Origin: Costus lasius
Taxonomy: Eukaryota > Streptophyta > Magnoliopsida > Zingiberales > Costaceae
Direction of reading: 5' to 3'
DNA: 64,000 nucleotides
Assembly: GCA_027563935.2 (NCBI GenBank)
Contig: CM050449.1
Location: forward strand, 76,318,556-76,382,555
Below the pieces are notes generated by a model. The model did no database searches, was not told the DNA's origin, and saw nothing but the letters and a program-made list of their open reading frames with translations. Positions 1 to 10,604 of the stretch are shown one piece after another; the stretch's first letter is position 1; each line of letters starts with the position of its first letter. Both the position numbers and the translations under genes were made by a program.

Positions 1-816
1 TTGGGGCTTGAATCCTAGGTCAAGAGTTGAACCCCTTTTTGGCATGGATTGGTTCAATGTCTTGAATGGGCTATGATCACATCATCCTTTTATTGCTTTC
101 TTTACAAAAGCTAAAGCATGCCTGTGATGTTTTATTGTTATGTTATCACCATAGGATTGCATGCCTGTAATGATAGACATAAGATAAAACTGAGATGATG
201 AGACCTTAAACAAAAACCCTCAATTAAAATATCAAGTCTAGTAGCCTTCTAACGCGTAGCCCTCACTAAGCTATCGATCAGTGGAGTTGTGAACTGTTTC
301 CCACCCTCGCGGGACACACCCACTTATCTTTAGAAAGTGCGTGGTGGCAATGGTTTCCCCAGTCCAGTTTTAACCTGGGCGTGCCTTCGCAAGGAAACTC
401 GTTGGCCCTGGGCATAACGGTTAGGAATGGACTTGACTAGATTTTCATGTGTGCTAGGCACATGATGAAACTCTAGAGGCATCGTTGAGAGGTTAGGGTT
501 TCATGCTGTATCCAGCCCTCGCTGGACATGAAATGCCTGGACTGTCTCAATAAGGGGAATTGCTTGGAGCAATCGGCCGGCGCGCCCACCTTAGGAAACA
601 TGGGTCACTTTGTGCATCTCATCCCACCCTCGTGGGACGCGAAGCCCTGTGTGGAATGAGGATCTCATCTCACTAGGAAATCTTGGATTTCTCGATTGAC
701 TTTGTGGGTTGTCAATTCGATTAAAAATAGTGAGAGCCATGGTCATTTAAAAGGCAAGTCCAGTTTAAATGACTCGAAGTAGTACTAATCTGCTGTTTCT
801 TGGTTGTTGTAGAACA
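1..816 (+). other. Untranslated leader of decayed family-A Copia element
   Basis: This stretch aligns base for base, with scattered substitutions, to 58735-59533. There the same text lies between the primer-binding site and gag of the complete A copy. It is therefore the 5' untranslated leader of the element whose gag starts at 817. The 5' LTR and primer-binding site must lie to the left of the window. No coding potential is evident. The leader has several repeats of the phrase 'accctcg(c/t)gggac' (about 304, 631), also present in the second copy. Confidence 0.75.
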
Positions 817-3172
817 ATGGCTATGAACAATAGCAGTTGGTCACTGCGATCTACCCTGGATAAGTTGGTTGGATCCAACTTACTGGATTGGTATATGAAC
901 TTGAGAATCGTGCTCAAGCTCGAGAGGAAGCTTTATGTTCTTGAGCGTCTTATTCCTGAGCCACTTCCATGCTCGGCCTCAGCGGCTGAGAGGGATGCTT
1001 ATGATAAGCATCAGGTTGATACTTTGGAGGTTGCTAACCAACATGTCACTTGAATTTAAAGGGTTATATGAATCGAAGAGTGCCTCTGAAATTATTTTAA
1101 TCTAAGGCAGCTCTTTGATGAATTGGTTGAGCTCAATCCTGCTAAAGTTGATATTCAGTGTGTTGAGCCGAAAGGCTTGACCAAGGAACTGAAATTAAAG
1201 ATGGATATGATCAGGAATAATAGGTGCTACTCATGTGGAGGGTCACCTCACATGTTGAAGGACATGTTGCAACTTCAGAATGAGGAGAAGAAAGGCAAGG
1301 CCTTGTCTTCATGCTCAGGTATTTATGTTACCGAAGTCAACCTGTCTACTCCTATGACATGGGTATTGGATACCGCATGTGAAGCTCATATTTGTACAAA
1401 TATGCGATGGCTCTGAAAGGATAGATCGGTAAGGCCTAGAGAGATTGACCTACGGATAGGTAACAGGGCACATGTTGTTGTTGTTGCTGTAGGAGTTTCT
1501 CTCCCTGCCTTTAGGACTTCAGTTAAAGCTAGACAATTGCTATTATGTACCTTCCCTTACCAAAACATTGTATCCACTCCTTGCTTGGCAAAGAAAGGAT
1601 TTAGGTTTGAAATAAAAGAGAACTTATGTTCTTTTTCTTTTGCAAACATGTTTTATGGGAAGGGTACTTTGTGCAATGGTCCGCATGTCTTGGACATGGT
1701 TAGCTCTATTTGTAACATAAATAACAAAAGGACCAAACTGAGTGGTTCAGTTGGTGCTTTCCTACGGCATTGTCGATTAGCCCATATAAACAAGAATCGC
1801 ATTCGACAACTCCATGCAAATGGGTTGCTAGATTCGAGTTCCTTGGAGGAACTTGATACATGTGAGACTTGTTTATTAGGGAAAATGACAAAGACGCCCT
1901 TCACCAAGACTGGTGAGAGGGCAGGAGGTTTGTTGGATCTCATACATAGTGATGTGTGTGGGCTATTCAATAAACAAGCCAAAGGAGGGTATAACTACTT
2001 CATCACATTTACTGATGACTTCAGTAGATATGGTTATGTCTACATGATGAGACATGAGTCTGAATCCTTTGAGAAATTTAAGGAGTTCAGACATGAAGTA
2101 GAGAACCAGCTTGGTAAATCCTTTAAGGATCTTCGATCAGATCGTGATGGAGAGCACCTGAGCAGTGAATTCTTTGACTATCTGAGTAAGTGTGGGATCC
2201 TATCCCAACTCACTCCTCCTAGAGCACCTCGGTAGAATGGTGTATCTGAAAGGAGAAATCGAACCTTGTTGGACATAGTTCGGTCTATGATGAGTCATGC
2301 AACTCTACCTCCCTCATTCTGGGGACATGCACTTGAAAAAGCTTCTCTAATACTGAATAATGTTCCATCTAAGAGTGTCTCAAAGATTCCATACGAGGTA
2401 TGGAATGGGAGACGCCCTAATCTCACTTTTATCAGGATCTAGGGATGTGAGGCTTATGTCAAACGTCAGGATTCTAGCAAGCTAGAACCTAGATCTGATA
2501 AGTGTATGTTTGTGGGGTACCCTAAGGAGACTAAGGGTTACTACTTCTATATTCCCACTGAGAACAAAGTTTTTGTTGCTCGGGGTGCGGTCTTTCTAGA
2601 GAAAGAATTTCTCATGAAAGAAGTTAGTGGGAGGAAGTTTGACTTGGACGAGGTCCAAGTGCAACCACAAGACATAGAGATGGGAACCTGAGCCACCTAC
2701 AGCGGTTGCTAGGCAACCTGAGGCTCAGACACAGGCCCCACGTAGGTCTGGGAGGATTCGTCGTGCACCTGAGAGGTACGGGTCGCTGCCGACCCAACAC
2801 GATGGGATCTTCATCATTGAGGATGAACCCAGAACCTATGATGAGGCGGTTAGTGGACCAGACTCCGAGAGATGGCTTGAGGCCATGCGATCCGAGATGG
2901 ATTCCATGTCGGCTAACCAAGTCTGGGATTTGGTTGAGCTGCCTGATGGGGTAAAACCTATAGGGTGTAAATGGGTCTTCAAGAGGAAGACAGACATGGA
3001 TGGCAAAATAGTTACCTATAAGGGTAGACTAGTGGCTAAAGGATTTAAACAAAGTCCACGGGGTGGACTATGATGAAATCTTCTCGCCAGTTGCCATGAT
3101 CAAATCCATTCGGATTCTGCTTGCTATAGCTGCATATCATGACTATGAGATATGGCAGATGGATGTGAAGAC
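817..3172 (+). pseudogene. Copia gag-pol pseudogene, 5' part (family A), interrupted by element B
   Basis: Translation shows Copia domains in order, but broken by stops and frameshifts. They are a gag N-terminus from ATG 817, a zinc knuckle that keeps C-x2-C-x4-H but has lost its last Cys (about 1225-1270), a protease with D-T-A-C in place of the usual D-T-G (about 1369), a GAG-pre-integrase region and integrase core (about 1760-2300; HSDVCG, SDRDGE and SERRNR are visible), and the start of reverse transcriptase (GCKWVFKRK, then QMDVKT at the break). Several stops are TGG-to-TAG changes (near 2233 and 2440). The reading breaks exactly at 3172 inside the RT motif MDVKTAFLNG and resumes at 12308. 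The clade is probably Angela/Tork-like, from integrase and RT wording; that assignment is inference. Confidence 0.85.
3168..3172. repeat. Target-site duplication AAGAC, left copy
   Basis: AAGAC immediately precedes the LTR start TGAAAG at 3173. It is repeated at 12308-12312 directly after the other LTR, which ends ACA. A 5-bp duplication is standard for Copia integrase. Removing one copy plus the insert restores the host RT codons. Confidence 0.95.
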
Positions 3173-4875
3173 TGAAAGTGCCCCTTAGATTAGGGGGGTC
3201 CCCTTCTTGAGGGAGCAAAAACCCTAAAGTGATGGCGCATAAAATTTTGACTTGCGGAAACTAGGGTTTATAGGATCGACTTGCATGTTAAAAGATCAAC
3301 TTAATGAAAAGCTATTCAAGATGATGCAAAACGATCATACCATCGCCATGGAGTAGATGTCGCCTTGGAAGCTAAAGTCGCAAGTGCCACTTCTCCAAAG
3401 TCTCGCACACAAGAGGATGAAGGCAAACTCTTTGTTGCTCCTTGTGCTAGCAAGGGTTCAAAGAATCCTTGATCGAATGAGAAAGGGATGGAGATCTTTT
3501 CTCTTGGCCGAATCCTCCTCAACCTTCAAGCGTCGCCACACACCACGAGAGTCGAGAGGAAAAAATCAGTTCAAGTGGCAAGAATAGAGATTACTCTAAT
3601 CCGACGAGAGCCCCCCCACCAAGTGGAGATCATGGTTACTAAAAATAGTAACCACTCACCGCCCCATATGTTCACGCCAAGTGAACTTGTCGCCAAGCCT
3701 TGAACCATGCGCTCATTCCATGAGCGGTTCATTTCGGTTTGGTCCAAGACCAATAAATCCAAGTATTATGGTCTAGATCTTAAATAAACCCTAAGGTTCC
3801 CGATCTAACCGTCGATCTCCTTGATGCTCCTGATCTGACCGATCTGGCATCTATTCTCTCGATCGAAGCTTACCGATCTCAAGCTCTAATCAATCAAACA
3901 TGATCAGACCAGATCTCACTCACAATCAGAGATTAAATCCCTTTAAACTGAACCTGAACAATTCAGTCCACACGATCTGACTTAAGTAAGCCATATCATC
4001 AAATTGTGCGACCCTGAGGGTTTCCTTTAAATGTCGGTAACGATAATTCTCATTATCACGATCAGTGAGGGGTATCTAGCAACACATCACTGTCTCCCGA
4101 TATAGAGGAAAGAGTCTTCCAAGACTACACCCAAACCACAGCACAAGTGTGAATCATTTCACAAGGCATGCATATTTCCTTTGCCACTGGATGTTCTTAT
4201 TGGACAAGCCTGTCAAGCTCGTAACTCCAATATGATGAGCATGATTAGATCAGATGAACACTGTCACCTGGGTATGGCCATACACTCTCTCAATCATCTC
4301 ATCCAGGGGGCCCCTTTAGAACATCACACTCCTTAAACAAGGAGACGGCAATCCTATGTCTATCACTAGTGCCCTAACCTGACTCAAGCTCATCATCCAA
4401 GATAGTCTATAATCATTATGTTTCAAATGATATTGAACTACCTCAAAACAATGACAATCATCATTTAGAAACACAAGTGATCTCAAGTCAGAGGAAATGT
4501 GCCACTTGTTGCAATCAAGGAATATTCATATTGCGACAAACAATTGAACATCCTAGTAGGGTCTGTCCAGTACATCCAATGTACCCATGAGTCTACATCT
4601 TATTCCATGCTCGAAGCATCCTATAAGATTAGACTACATATTAGTCTTATCCATATCAAGGTTGTCTCATGTTCACCAAGATACATCGACTAAGGACATA
4701 ATAGCATATCAGCCTAGCTGAACAGCTTTTGAGACATTATTCAGAAGAACATATATAGCAGCAGACAATGTAGCTAACTGAATAACAACCATGCCTTTAA
4801 ACATAACAGTTTATTACATGATACTGATACATTCCCATAGGCCTCAAACATTAGCCTTAAGGGCATACCCCAACA
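3173..4875 (-). repeat. 3' LTR of Copia element B (1703 bp)
   Basis: In element orientation it starts TGTTGGGG at 4875 and ends ACTTTCA at 3173. It is a near-perfect copy of 10605-12307. It should hold the polyadenylation region and, in the 5' copy, the promoter. Short open frames inside it occur identically in both LTRs and are not considered genes. Confidence 0.95.
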
Positions 4876-4892
4876 ATCTCCCACTTGCACTT
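4876..4892 (-). other. Polypurine tract of element B
   Basis: On the minus strand the sequence directly before the 3' LTR reads AAGTGCAAGTGGGAGAT. This purine-rich primer site for plus-strand DNA synthesis is the same as at 13541-13557 and nearly the same at 63124-63139 in the related elements. Confidence 0.85.
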
Positions 4893-4895
4893 AAT

Positions 4896-7508
4896 CTAAT
4901 GGTTGAGAAATCTCAAACCCATATTATTACAGTGCTTCTCATGCTTCTGCTGCGCCAGAGGCTTGGTAAGCGGGTCTGCCAGATTGTCATCTGTATGAAC
5001 CTTGCAGACTTTGATCTCGCCACGATCTATGATCTCCCTGATCAAATGAAACCGTCTCTGTATGTGCTTGGACTTCTGGTGCGACCGTGGTTCCTTTGCT
5101 TGTGCGATTGCTCCAGTGTTATCACAGAAGATAACCAAAGGATCAGCACTCGAAGGAACAACACCAAGTTCTCTCACGAACTTACGAATCCACACTGCCT
5201 CCTTGGATGCTTCCGAGGCTGCAACATACTCGGCTTCTGTTGTGGAATCAGCAACAGTTGACTGTTTGAAACTCTTCCACACCACTGCACCTCCATTCAA
5301 GCTAAAAACATAGCCTGATTGCGATCGGAAATCATCCTGGTCAGACTGGAACGAAGCGTCAGTATATCCTTCAATACTGAGTTCTTCCTGACCACCATAT
5401 ATCAAGAACATATCTTTGGTCCTCCGCAGATATTTTAAAATGTTCTTGACTGCAATCCAGTGCGCCATACCTGGATTACTCTGGTAACGACTGGTCACGC
5501 TTAACCCGTAAGCAACGTCTGGGCGAGTACATAACATCGCATACATTATGGAACCAATAGCCGAAGCATAAGGCGTATTGTTCATTTCATCTTTCTCAGT
5601 CTGTGTTTGTGGACACTGACTCTTCGAAAGATTCAGACCATGTCTGACTGGAAGATATCCTCGTTTAGAATTCTCTAAATGAAATCTCTCCAGGACCTTT
5701 TCGATGTAAGTACTCTGGCACAGCCCGAGAAGCCTCTTAGATCTATCCCTGTAGATCTTCACACCTAACACATAGGCTGCTTCTCCTAGATCTTTCATCT
5801 GGAAACATTTCCTCAGCCATGCCTTCACAGCATGCATTTCAGGAATGTCATTTCCAATGATCAAGATATCATCGACGTAGAGGACTAGGAAAGTGATCAC
5901 GCTCCCACTAAACCTCTTATATACACACGGGTCATCCTCGTTCTTGATGAAACCAAATTCAGTAACTGATTCATCAAAACGAATATTCCAGCTTCTTGAT
6001 GCTTGCTTAAGTCCATAAATAGACTTCTTTAACTTGCATATTTTATGACGATCTGATGGATTAGTGAAACCCTCAGGTTGTGTCATATACACATCCTCAT
6101 CCAGATTTCCATTAAGGAAAGCTGTTTTCACATCCATCTGCCAAATCTCATAATCATAATATGCAGCTATCGCGAAAAGAATCCGAATAGACTTAAACAT
6201 GGCTACTGGTGAGAAAGTTTCATCATAATCTATCCCGTAGATTTGTTTGAAACCTTTCGCAACTAGCCTGCCTTTATAGGTAACTATGTTACCATCCATG
6301 TCAATCTTCTTCTTGAAGATCCATTTACAGCCTATAGGGATTACTCCCGGAGGCGGATCAACCAAATCCCAAACTTGGTTATCTGACATGGAGTCCATCT
6401 CGGCGCGCATAGCTTCAAGCCATCTCGCTGACTCCGGTCCACTGACCGCATCCGCATAAGTGAGGGGTTCATCATTGTCAATGATATAGACTCCGTCATA
6501 GCGCTCAGGCTGTCGACGAATCCTTCCCGATCTTCGCGGTTCCCGTGATATCTGAGCCTCAGGTTGTCCAATAACCTGTTCTACCGGCTCAGGCTCATCC
6601 AACTCTACTTGGTCACTTTGTCCTTCTTCTGGATTCTCATCCAGCTTTATTTCTCTCCCACTGGCCTCTTGCAGAAGAAACTCCTTCTCAAGAAATATGG
6701 CAGTCCGAGCAACAAAAACCTTGTTCTCTTTGGGGTCGTAGAAATAATAACCCTTAGTTTCCTTAGGGTAACCGACAAAGATACATTTGTCAGATCTGCT
6801 CTCTAGTTTCCCAGAGGCGAGCTTTTTGACATAAGCCTCGCAGCCCCAGATCCTGATAAATGTCAAGCTTGGCTGTTTCCCATACCATAACTCATATGGC
6901 GTCTTTGAAACTGCCTTGGATGGCACTCGGTTTAGTACCTTTGCAGCTGTTTCCAGTGCAAAACCCCAAAAGGAGTATGGAAGAGTAGCCTGACTCATCA
7001 TAGAACGAACCATATCAAGTAGCGTTCTATTTCTCCTTTCGGACACACCATTCCATTGCGGTGTTCCTGGTGGAGTGAGCTGTGAGATAATCCCACACTC
7101 CTTTAGATAGTCAGTAAACGTATGACTTAGGTATTCACCACCTCGATCTGAGCGAAGTGCCTTGATATTACGGCCTAGCTGATTCTGTACTTCATTTTTG
7201 AACTCTTTGAACTTGTCAAAAGATTCACTCTTATGTCTCATCAGATAGACATACCCATACCTACTGAAATCATCAGTAAAGGTAATGAAGTACTGATAGC
7301 CACCTCTGGCATGTTTACCAAATGGCCCACACACATCACTGTGTATAAGGTCAAGTAAACTTGAAGCCCTTTGACCTTTGTGAGGAAAAGGTGACTTCGT
7401 CATTTTACCCATCAAACAAGCTTTGCATGTATCAATCTCCTCATAGGAGAATGATCCCAGCAGTCCATAATCATGCAACCGCTTAATGCGTTTCTCGTTA
7501 ATATGGGC
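4896..7508 (-). CDS. Copia pol of element B: integrase, reverse transcriptase, RNase H
   Basis: The open frame has 870 codons and follows in phase from the gag stop at 7509. Numbering from the TTG codon at 7478, the GAG-pre-integrase Cys pair CKAC is at 18-21. The integrase triad is D48 (HSDVCG), D111 (RSDRGGE) and E147 (SERRN). RT follows, with QMDVKTAFLNG and the active-site YVDD box. RNase H then shows YTDASF, TEAEY, CDNTGA and DNLADPLT. All catalytic residues are present, so the encoded enzymes could be functional. In Copia these are made as part of one Gag-Pol polyprotein. Here a +1-nt insertion (extra C near 7505-7508) and a 1-nt loss near 7720 separate it from gag, so there is no natural start codon of its own. 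Confidence 0.9.
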   Translation of the reverse strand, partial: AHINEKRIKRLHDYGLLGSFSYEEIDTCKACLMGKMTKSPFPHKGQRASSLLDLIHSDVCGPFGKHARGGYQYFITFTDDFSRYGYVYLMRHKSESFDKFKEFKNEVQNQLGRNIKALRSDRGGEYLSHTFTDYLKECGIISQLTPPGTPQWNGVSERRNRTLLDMVRSMMSQATLPYSFWGFALETAAKVLNRVPSKAVSKTPYELWYGKQPSLTFIRIWGCEAYVKKLASGKLESRSDKCIFVGYPKETKGYYFYDPKENKVFVARTAIFLEKEFLLQEASGREIKLDENPEEGQSDQVELDEPEPVEQVIGQPEAQISREPRRSGRIRRQPERYDGVYIIDNDEPLTYADAVSGPESARWLEAMRAEMDSMSDNQVWDLVDPPPGVIPIGCKWIFKKKIDMDGNIVTYKGRLVAKGFKQIYGIDYDETFSPVAMFKSIRILFAIAAYYDYEIWQMDVKTAFLNGNLDEDVYMTQPEGFTNPSDRHKICKLKKSIYGLKQASRSWNIRFDESVTEFGFIKNEDDPCVYKRFSGSVITFLVLYVDDILIIGNDIPEMHAVKAWLRKCFQMKDLGEAAYVLGVKIYRDRSKRLLGLCQSTYIEKVLERFHLENSKRGYLPVRHGLNLSKSQCPQTQTEKDEMNNTPYASAIGSIMYAMLCTRPDVAYGLSVTSRYQSNPGMAHWIAVKNILKYLRRTKDMFLIYGGQEELSIEGYTDASFQSDQDDFRSQSGYVFSLNGGAVVWKSFKQSTVADSTTEAEYVAASEASKEAVWIRKFVRELGVVPSSADPLVIFCDNTGAIAQAKEPRSHQKSKHIQRRFHLIREIIDRGEIKVCKVHTDDNLADPLTKPLAQQKHEKHCNNMGLRFLNH

Positions 7509-8777
7509 CTAAACGACTATGCCATAGCAAGGTGCTGTCATCAGCATACTTGGCTTTCTTAATATCAATTTGCTGTATCGAACATTCCATGTCCAACATG
7601 TATAACCCATTGTTAATTGAACCAGTTGCATAAACAATATTATCAAAAGACAAAATACACTTTGAAATATTGCATTCAAAGGAAAATCCCTTCCTGACAA
7701 GAGCAGGAATGGAGATAATATTTTAGTTATACTGGGAACAAAATAACAATTGTCTAGTTCCAATACAAGTCCAGATGGTAAAGAAATAAAGTAGTCTCCT
7801 ACAGCAACAGCAGCAACCCGTGCCCCGTTTCCAACGCGTAGGTCCACCTCATGCTGTCCCACCTGCCTTCTTCTCTTGAGTTCCTGTACATTTGAACAAA
7901 TGTGAACTCCACATGCAGTGTCCAACACCCATGATATCGAAGAAGAAAACATGACCTCAGTCACGAATATACCTGAGCCAGAAGCGAAGCTTCCCCTCTT
8001 ATCTCCTTGGAGCGCTTTACAGTCCTTTTTCCAGTGACCCAGCTGGCCACAGTGGAAACACCTGTATTCCTTAGACCGCTTCACCTTCTGCTTCAGAGCC
8101 TTGCTGTAATTCTTGACCGGGGCCTTGCCCTTCTTCCCCTTCTTCTTGTTCCTTGAAGGAACCATCAAGACAGAGGTCGAAGGCTTACCCTTCAGAGTCT
8201 CCTCAGTGGTCAAGAGCATATTCAGCAGCTCTGCCGGAGTACAATCGATTTTGTTCATATTAAAATTAATAATGAACGCGTCGAATGATGGCGGGAGAGA
8301 CTGCAGAATAATGTCCACAGCAAGCTCCTGGTTGATGGTGTGCCCCAGTTTCTCCAGAGCCTCCTTGTGCCCAATCATCTTGAGCACGTGAGCTCCCACT
8401 GGGCTCCCTTCAGCCAGTTTGCTCTGAAAGAAGAGCTTAGTCAAATTATAGCGTTCAGTCCTCGCCTGTGCAGCATACAGCATCTTGAGGTTTGCTATAA
8501 TCTGTATAGCTGACATATCCTCATGCTGACGCTGCAGCGGTGGCGTCATAGACGCTAGCATCAGGCAAGCGACATCAATGCTATCATTGACGTGCTTTTC
8601 ATAGGCTTCCCGAACCGCCCTTGCGGCGTTCGGAGCGGGCTGCGGCGGTATCGCCGTCTCGAGGACATACAGTTTCCTCTCTGCCTTAAGAACGATCTTA
8701 AGGTGTCCAAACCAGTCAGAGAAGTTTGGCCCAGCAAACTTCTCCCTTTCCAGTAGGGATCGCACATTGAAGTTCAT
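7509..8777 (-). CDS. Copia gag-protease of element B (C-terminus frameshifted)
   Basis: The start is ATG 8777, and the product is 422 residues. Residues 1-200 are a UBN2-type Gag that forms the cytoplasmic virus-like particle. A complete zinc knuckle CX2CX4HX4C is at C240-C253 (CFHCGQLGHWKKDC), after a basic Lys-rich stretch. The protease motif D-T-A-C-G is at 286-290, where most Copia proteases have D-T-G. After residue about 352 the frame is wrong: one A seems lost in an A-run near 7720, so the last 70 residues are not homologous to other copies and end at TAG 7509. The correct text continues in the neighbouring frame until an extra C near 7505 restores phase with pol. Confidence 0.85.
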   Translation of the reverse strand: MNFNVRSLLEREKFAGPNFSDWFGHLKIVLKAERKLYVLETAIPPQPAPNAARAVREAYEKHVNDSIDVACLMLASMTPPLQRQHEDMSAIQIIANLKMLYAAQARTERYNLTKLFFQSKLAEGSPVGAHVLKMIGHKEALEKLGHTINQELAVDIILQSLPPSFDAFIINFNMNKIDCTPAELLNMLLTTEETLKGKPSTSVLMVPSRNKKKGKKGKAPVKNYSKALKQKVKRSKEYRCFHCGQLGHWKKDCKALQGDKRGSFASGSGIFVTEVMFSSSISWVLDTACGVHICSNVQELKRRRQVGQHEVDLRVGNGARVAAVAVGDYFISLPSGLVLELDNCYFVPSITKILSPFLLLSGRDFPLNAIFQSVFCLLIILFMQLVQLTMGYTCWTWNVRYSKLILRKPSMLMTAPCYGIVV

Positions 8778-10590
8778 GGTGTTCGTTGCTGCAGGTATCT
8801 ACAACAATGCAAGAACAGCAAGGTCAGTATCAATGTATAAGAATCAATCAGGACTTAAGAAAGATTCTTTTTCTCACTATTTTCTCTGGCTTGAAAAATC
8901 CAGCAAAACAGCCCGAAAGAGTAGAACTCTTTTAGTGAGATGGGATCCAGATTTCACACTTGGTCTCCGCGTCCCGCTCAGGCGAGATAAGATGCACAGA
9001 GAGTACAAGCACTAATCTCTGGTAGGCAGTCCCTGCCAATCGCCAACCCGTGCGATTCCCCTTCATCTGGGCAATCCAGCAGACTGTGCCAACTGAGTTG
9101 GTACAACACAGTCTCTGACCCCACAGATGGCTGCCTCCATGTGCTACCATATGCGCCACATATGTAGGCTACACGGTCAAGCTGACCCGACCTACTCCCT
9201 GGACCACCATGTGCTATGCTGAGCAACGAGAAGGGATAAATCCCTACTCTGTAACACACAGGTGTAATCCCGCACCGTCTGAAGATAGATGGACGTGCCC
9301 ACTGAGTGGGTACAACACGGCTCCAACGATAATCAGAACAGTGAGGTTTCGCATCAGAAGGCTTACGAGCTTGATATTTTAGCGTTGGATTTTAACGGTC
9401 TTTTATCTTCTTGCCTATCATGCAATTCCTATGGTGATAGCAGAAGATAATTTAATCATGCAATTCTAATATGTAAACAATAAAAGAAAGCATGAATCTT
9501 ATGTGGTAAAAGCCCATAGCCCTAGTGAGACCTTAACCTAACTTAAGTCTTCACTTGCTCTTCATGGGTCTTTAGCTGCTCATCAGGACCAAACCAGGGC
9601 CCAAGAGCCATCTGCAGGTCTGGTGCGCCCACCAGGAATATGCGCCAGGTCCTAGGGTCGAACCCTAGACCTCCCACCTGGTCAAGCCACTGCTGCATGC
9701 GCCTCTGCCAAGTGTGCTCTGTGCTCTTGTCTAATTAAATTACAAATTTAACTATCTAGACAAGATTGACACGCAGGTCAATAACATTTTATAAATTAAA
9801 GCAATGTGATGCGCAGATCACAATAATTAATTTACAAATTTAACTCCCAGGCACGCAGGCCCCAGCACAGCACACAAATAATAACGGGCAGCCCACATAA
9901 GACTAAATAGACACACATATGCATCAATCAACAACCATGTGATCCATCATAAAAATTAAAATTTTTGAAAACCCCATAGGATCAATTTTAATTTTCCTTA
10001 TTTGCCCTACAACCTTACAACGGTCCATTACTAGGGATCCACTCATCCAACCTAGTCAGATCCACTGCCCTTGCATGCACCAAGTCCTAACTTACTTGCG
10101 TCGACCATAAGGTCAACTATGCATGCGCCAGGGCTGAACATCCACACTAAGGTCTGGCAAACGGGCGTGACCCCGGGCCTAACTCAGGTGCGTTCATTAA
10201 TCGTCTCAATCAGACATCGCTACACGCCTGTCTGCAGTCGACCTATAGCCACCATAGGCTTGCGCCAAGGTGCTATCTGGTCGACCCATTCAGGCTGTCA
10301 GATAGTCTGATCAGACTGTTGGATCTAAACTAGGGGTGACTTCAACCCTAATAACCCGTCTAAGGGTTTATAGCAGGGCCTTAGATCTAGTGTTAGGCGC
10401 GCATGTAAATTAGGGTTTTTAAGAAAAAACACAAAGCATGCGCTAACAACAATGCGCCAATGATAACATACTTCAAGTTTCGCATGTACAAAAACTTAAA
10501 GAAAAACGCATGTAAACGAGATCTAAGCATGTACACGCAAACATGGATCACATAAGGCATCAAGCAATCAAAATAACATACATTAACTAG
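8778..10590 (-). other. Untranslated leader of element B
   Basis: This 1.8-kb stretch lies between gag and the primer-binding site. It has no conserved protein. Leaders of this length are usual in this Copia group and would carry packaging and dimerisation signals, but none can be pinpointed by eye. Short open frames such as 10071-10310 show no recognisable product. Confidence 0.7.
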
Positions 10591-10602
10591 GCTCTGATAC
10601 CA
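10591..10602 (-). other. Primer-binding site of element B (tRNA-iMet)
   Basis: The minus strand reads TGGTATCAGAGC, the complement of the 3' end of plant initiator-Met tRNA. It lies two bases inside the 5' LTR, which begins (plus-strand coordinate) at 10605. This sets the element's orientation. Confidence 0.95.
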
Positions 10603-10604
10603 AT

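Noticed and set aside
3316..3703. Overlapping short frames repeated at 10748-11135
   Set aside because: Identical because they are in the two LTRs of element B; no protein features.
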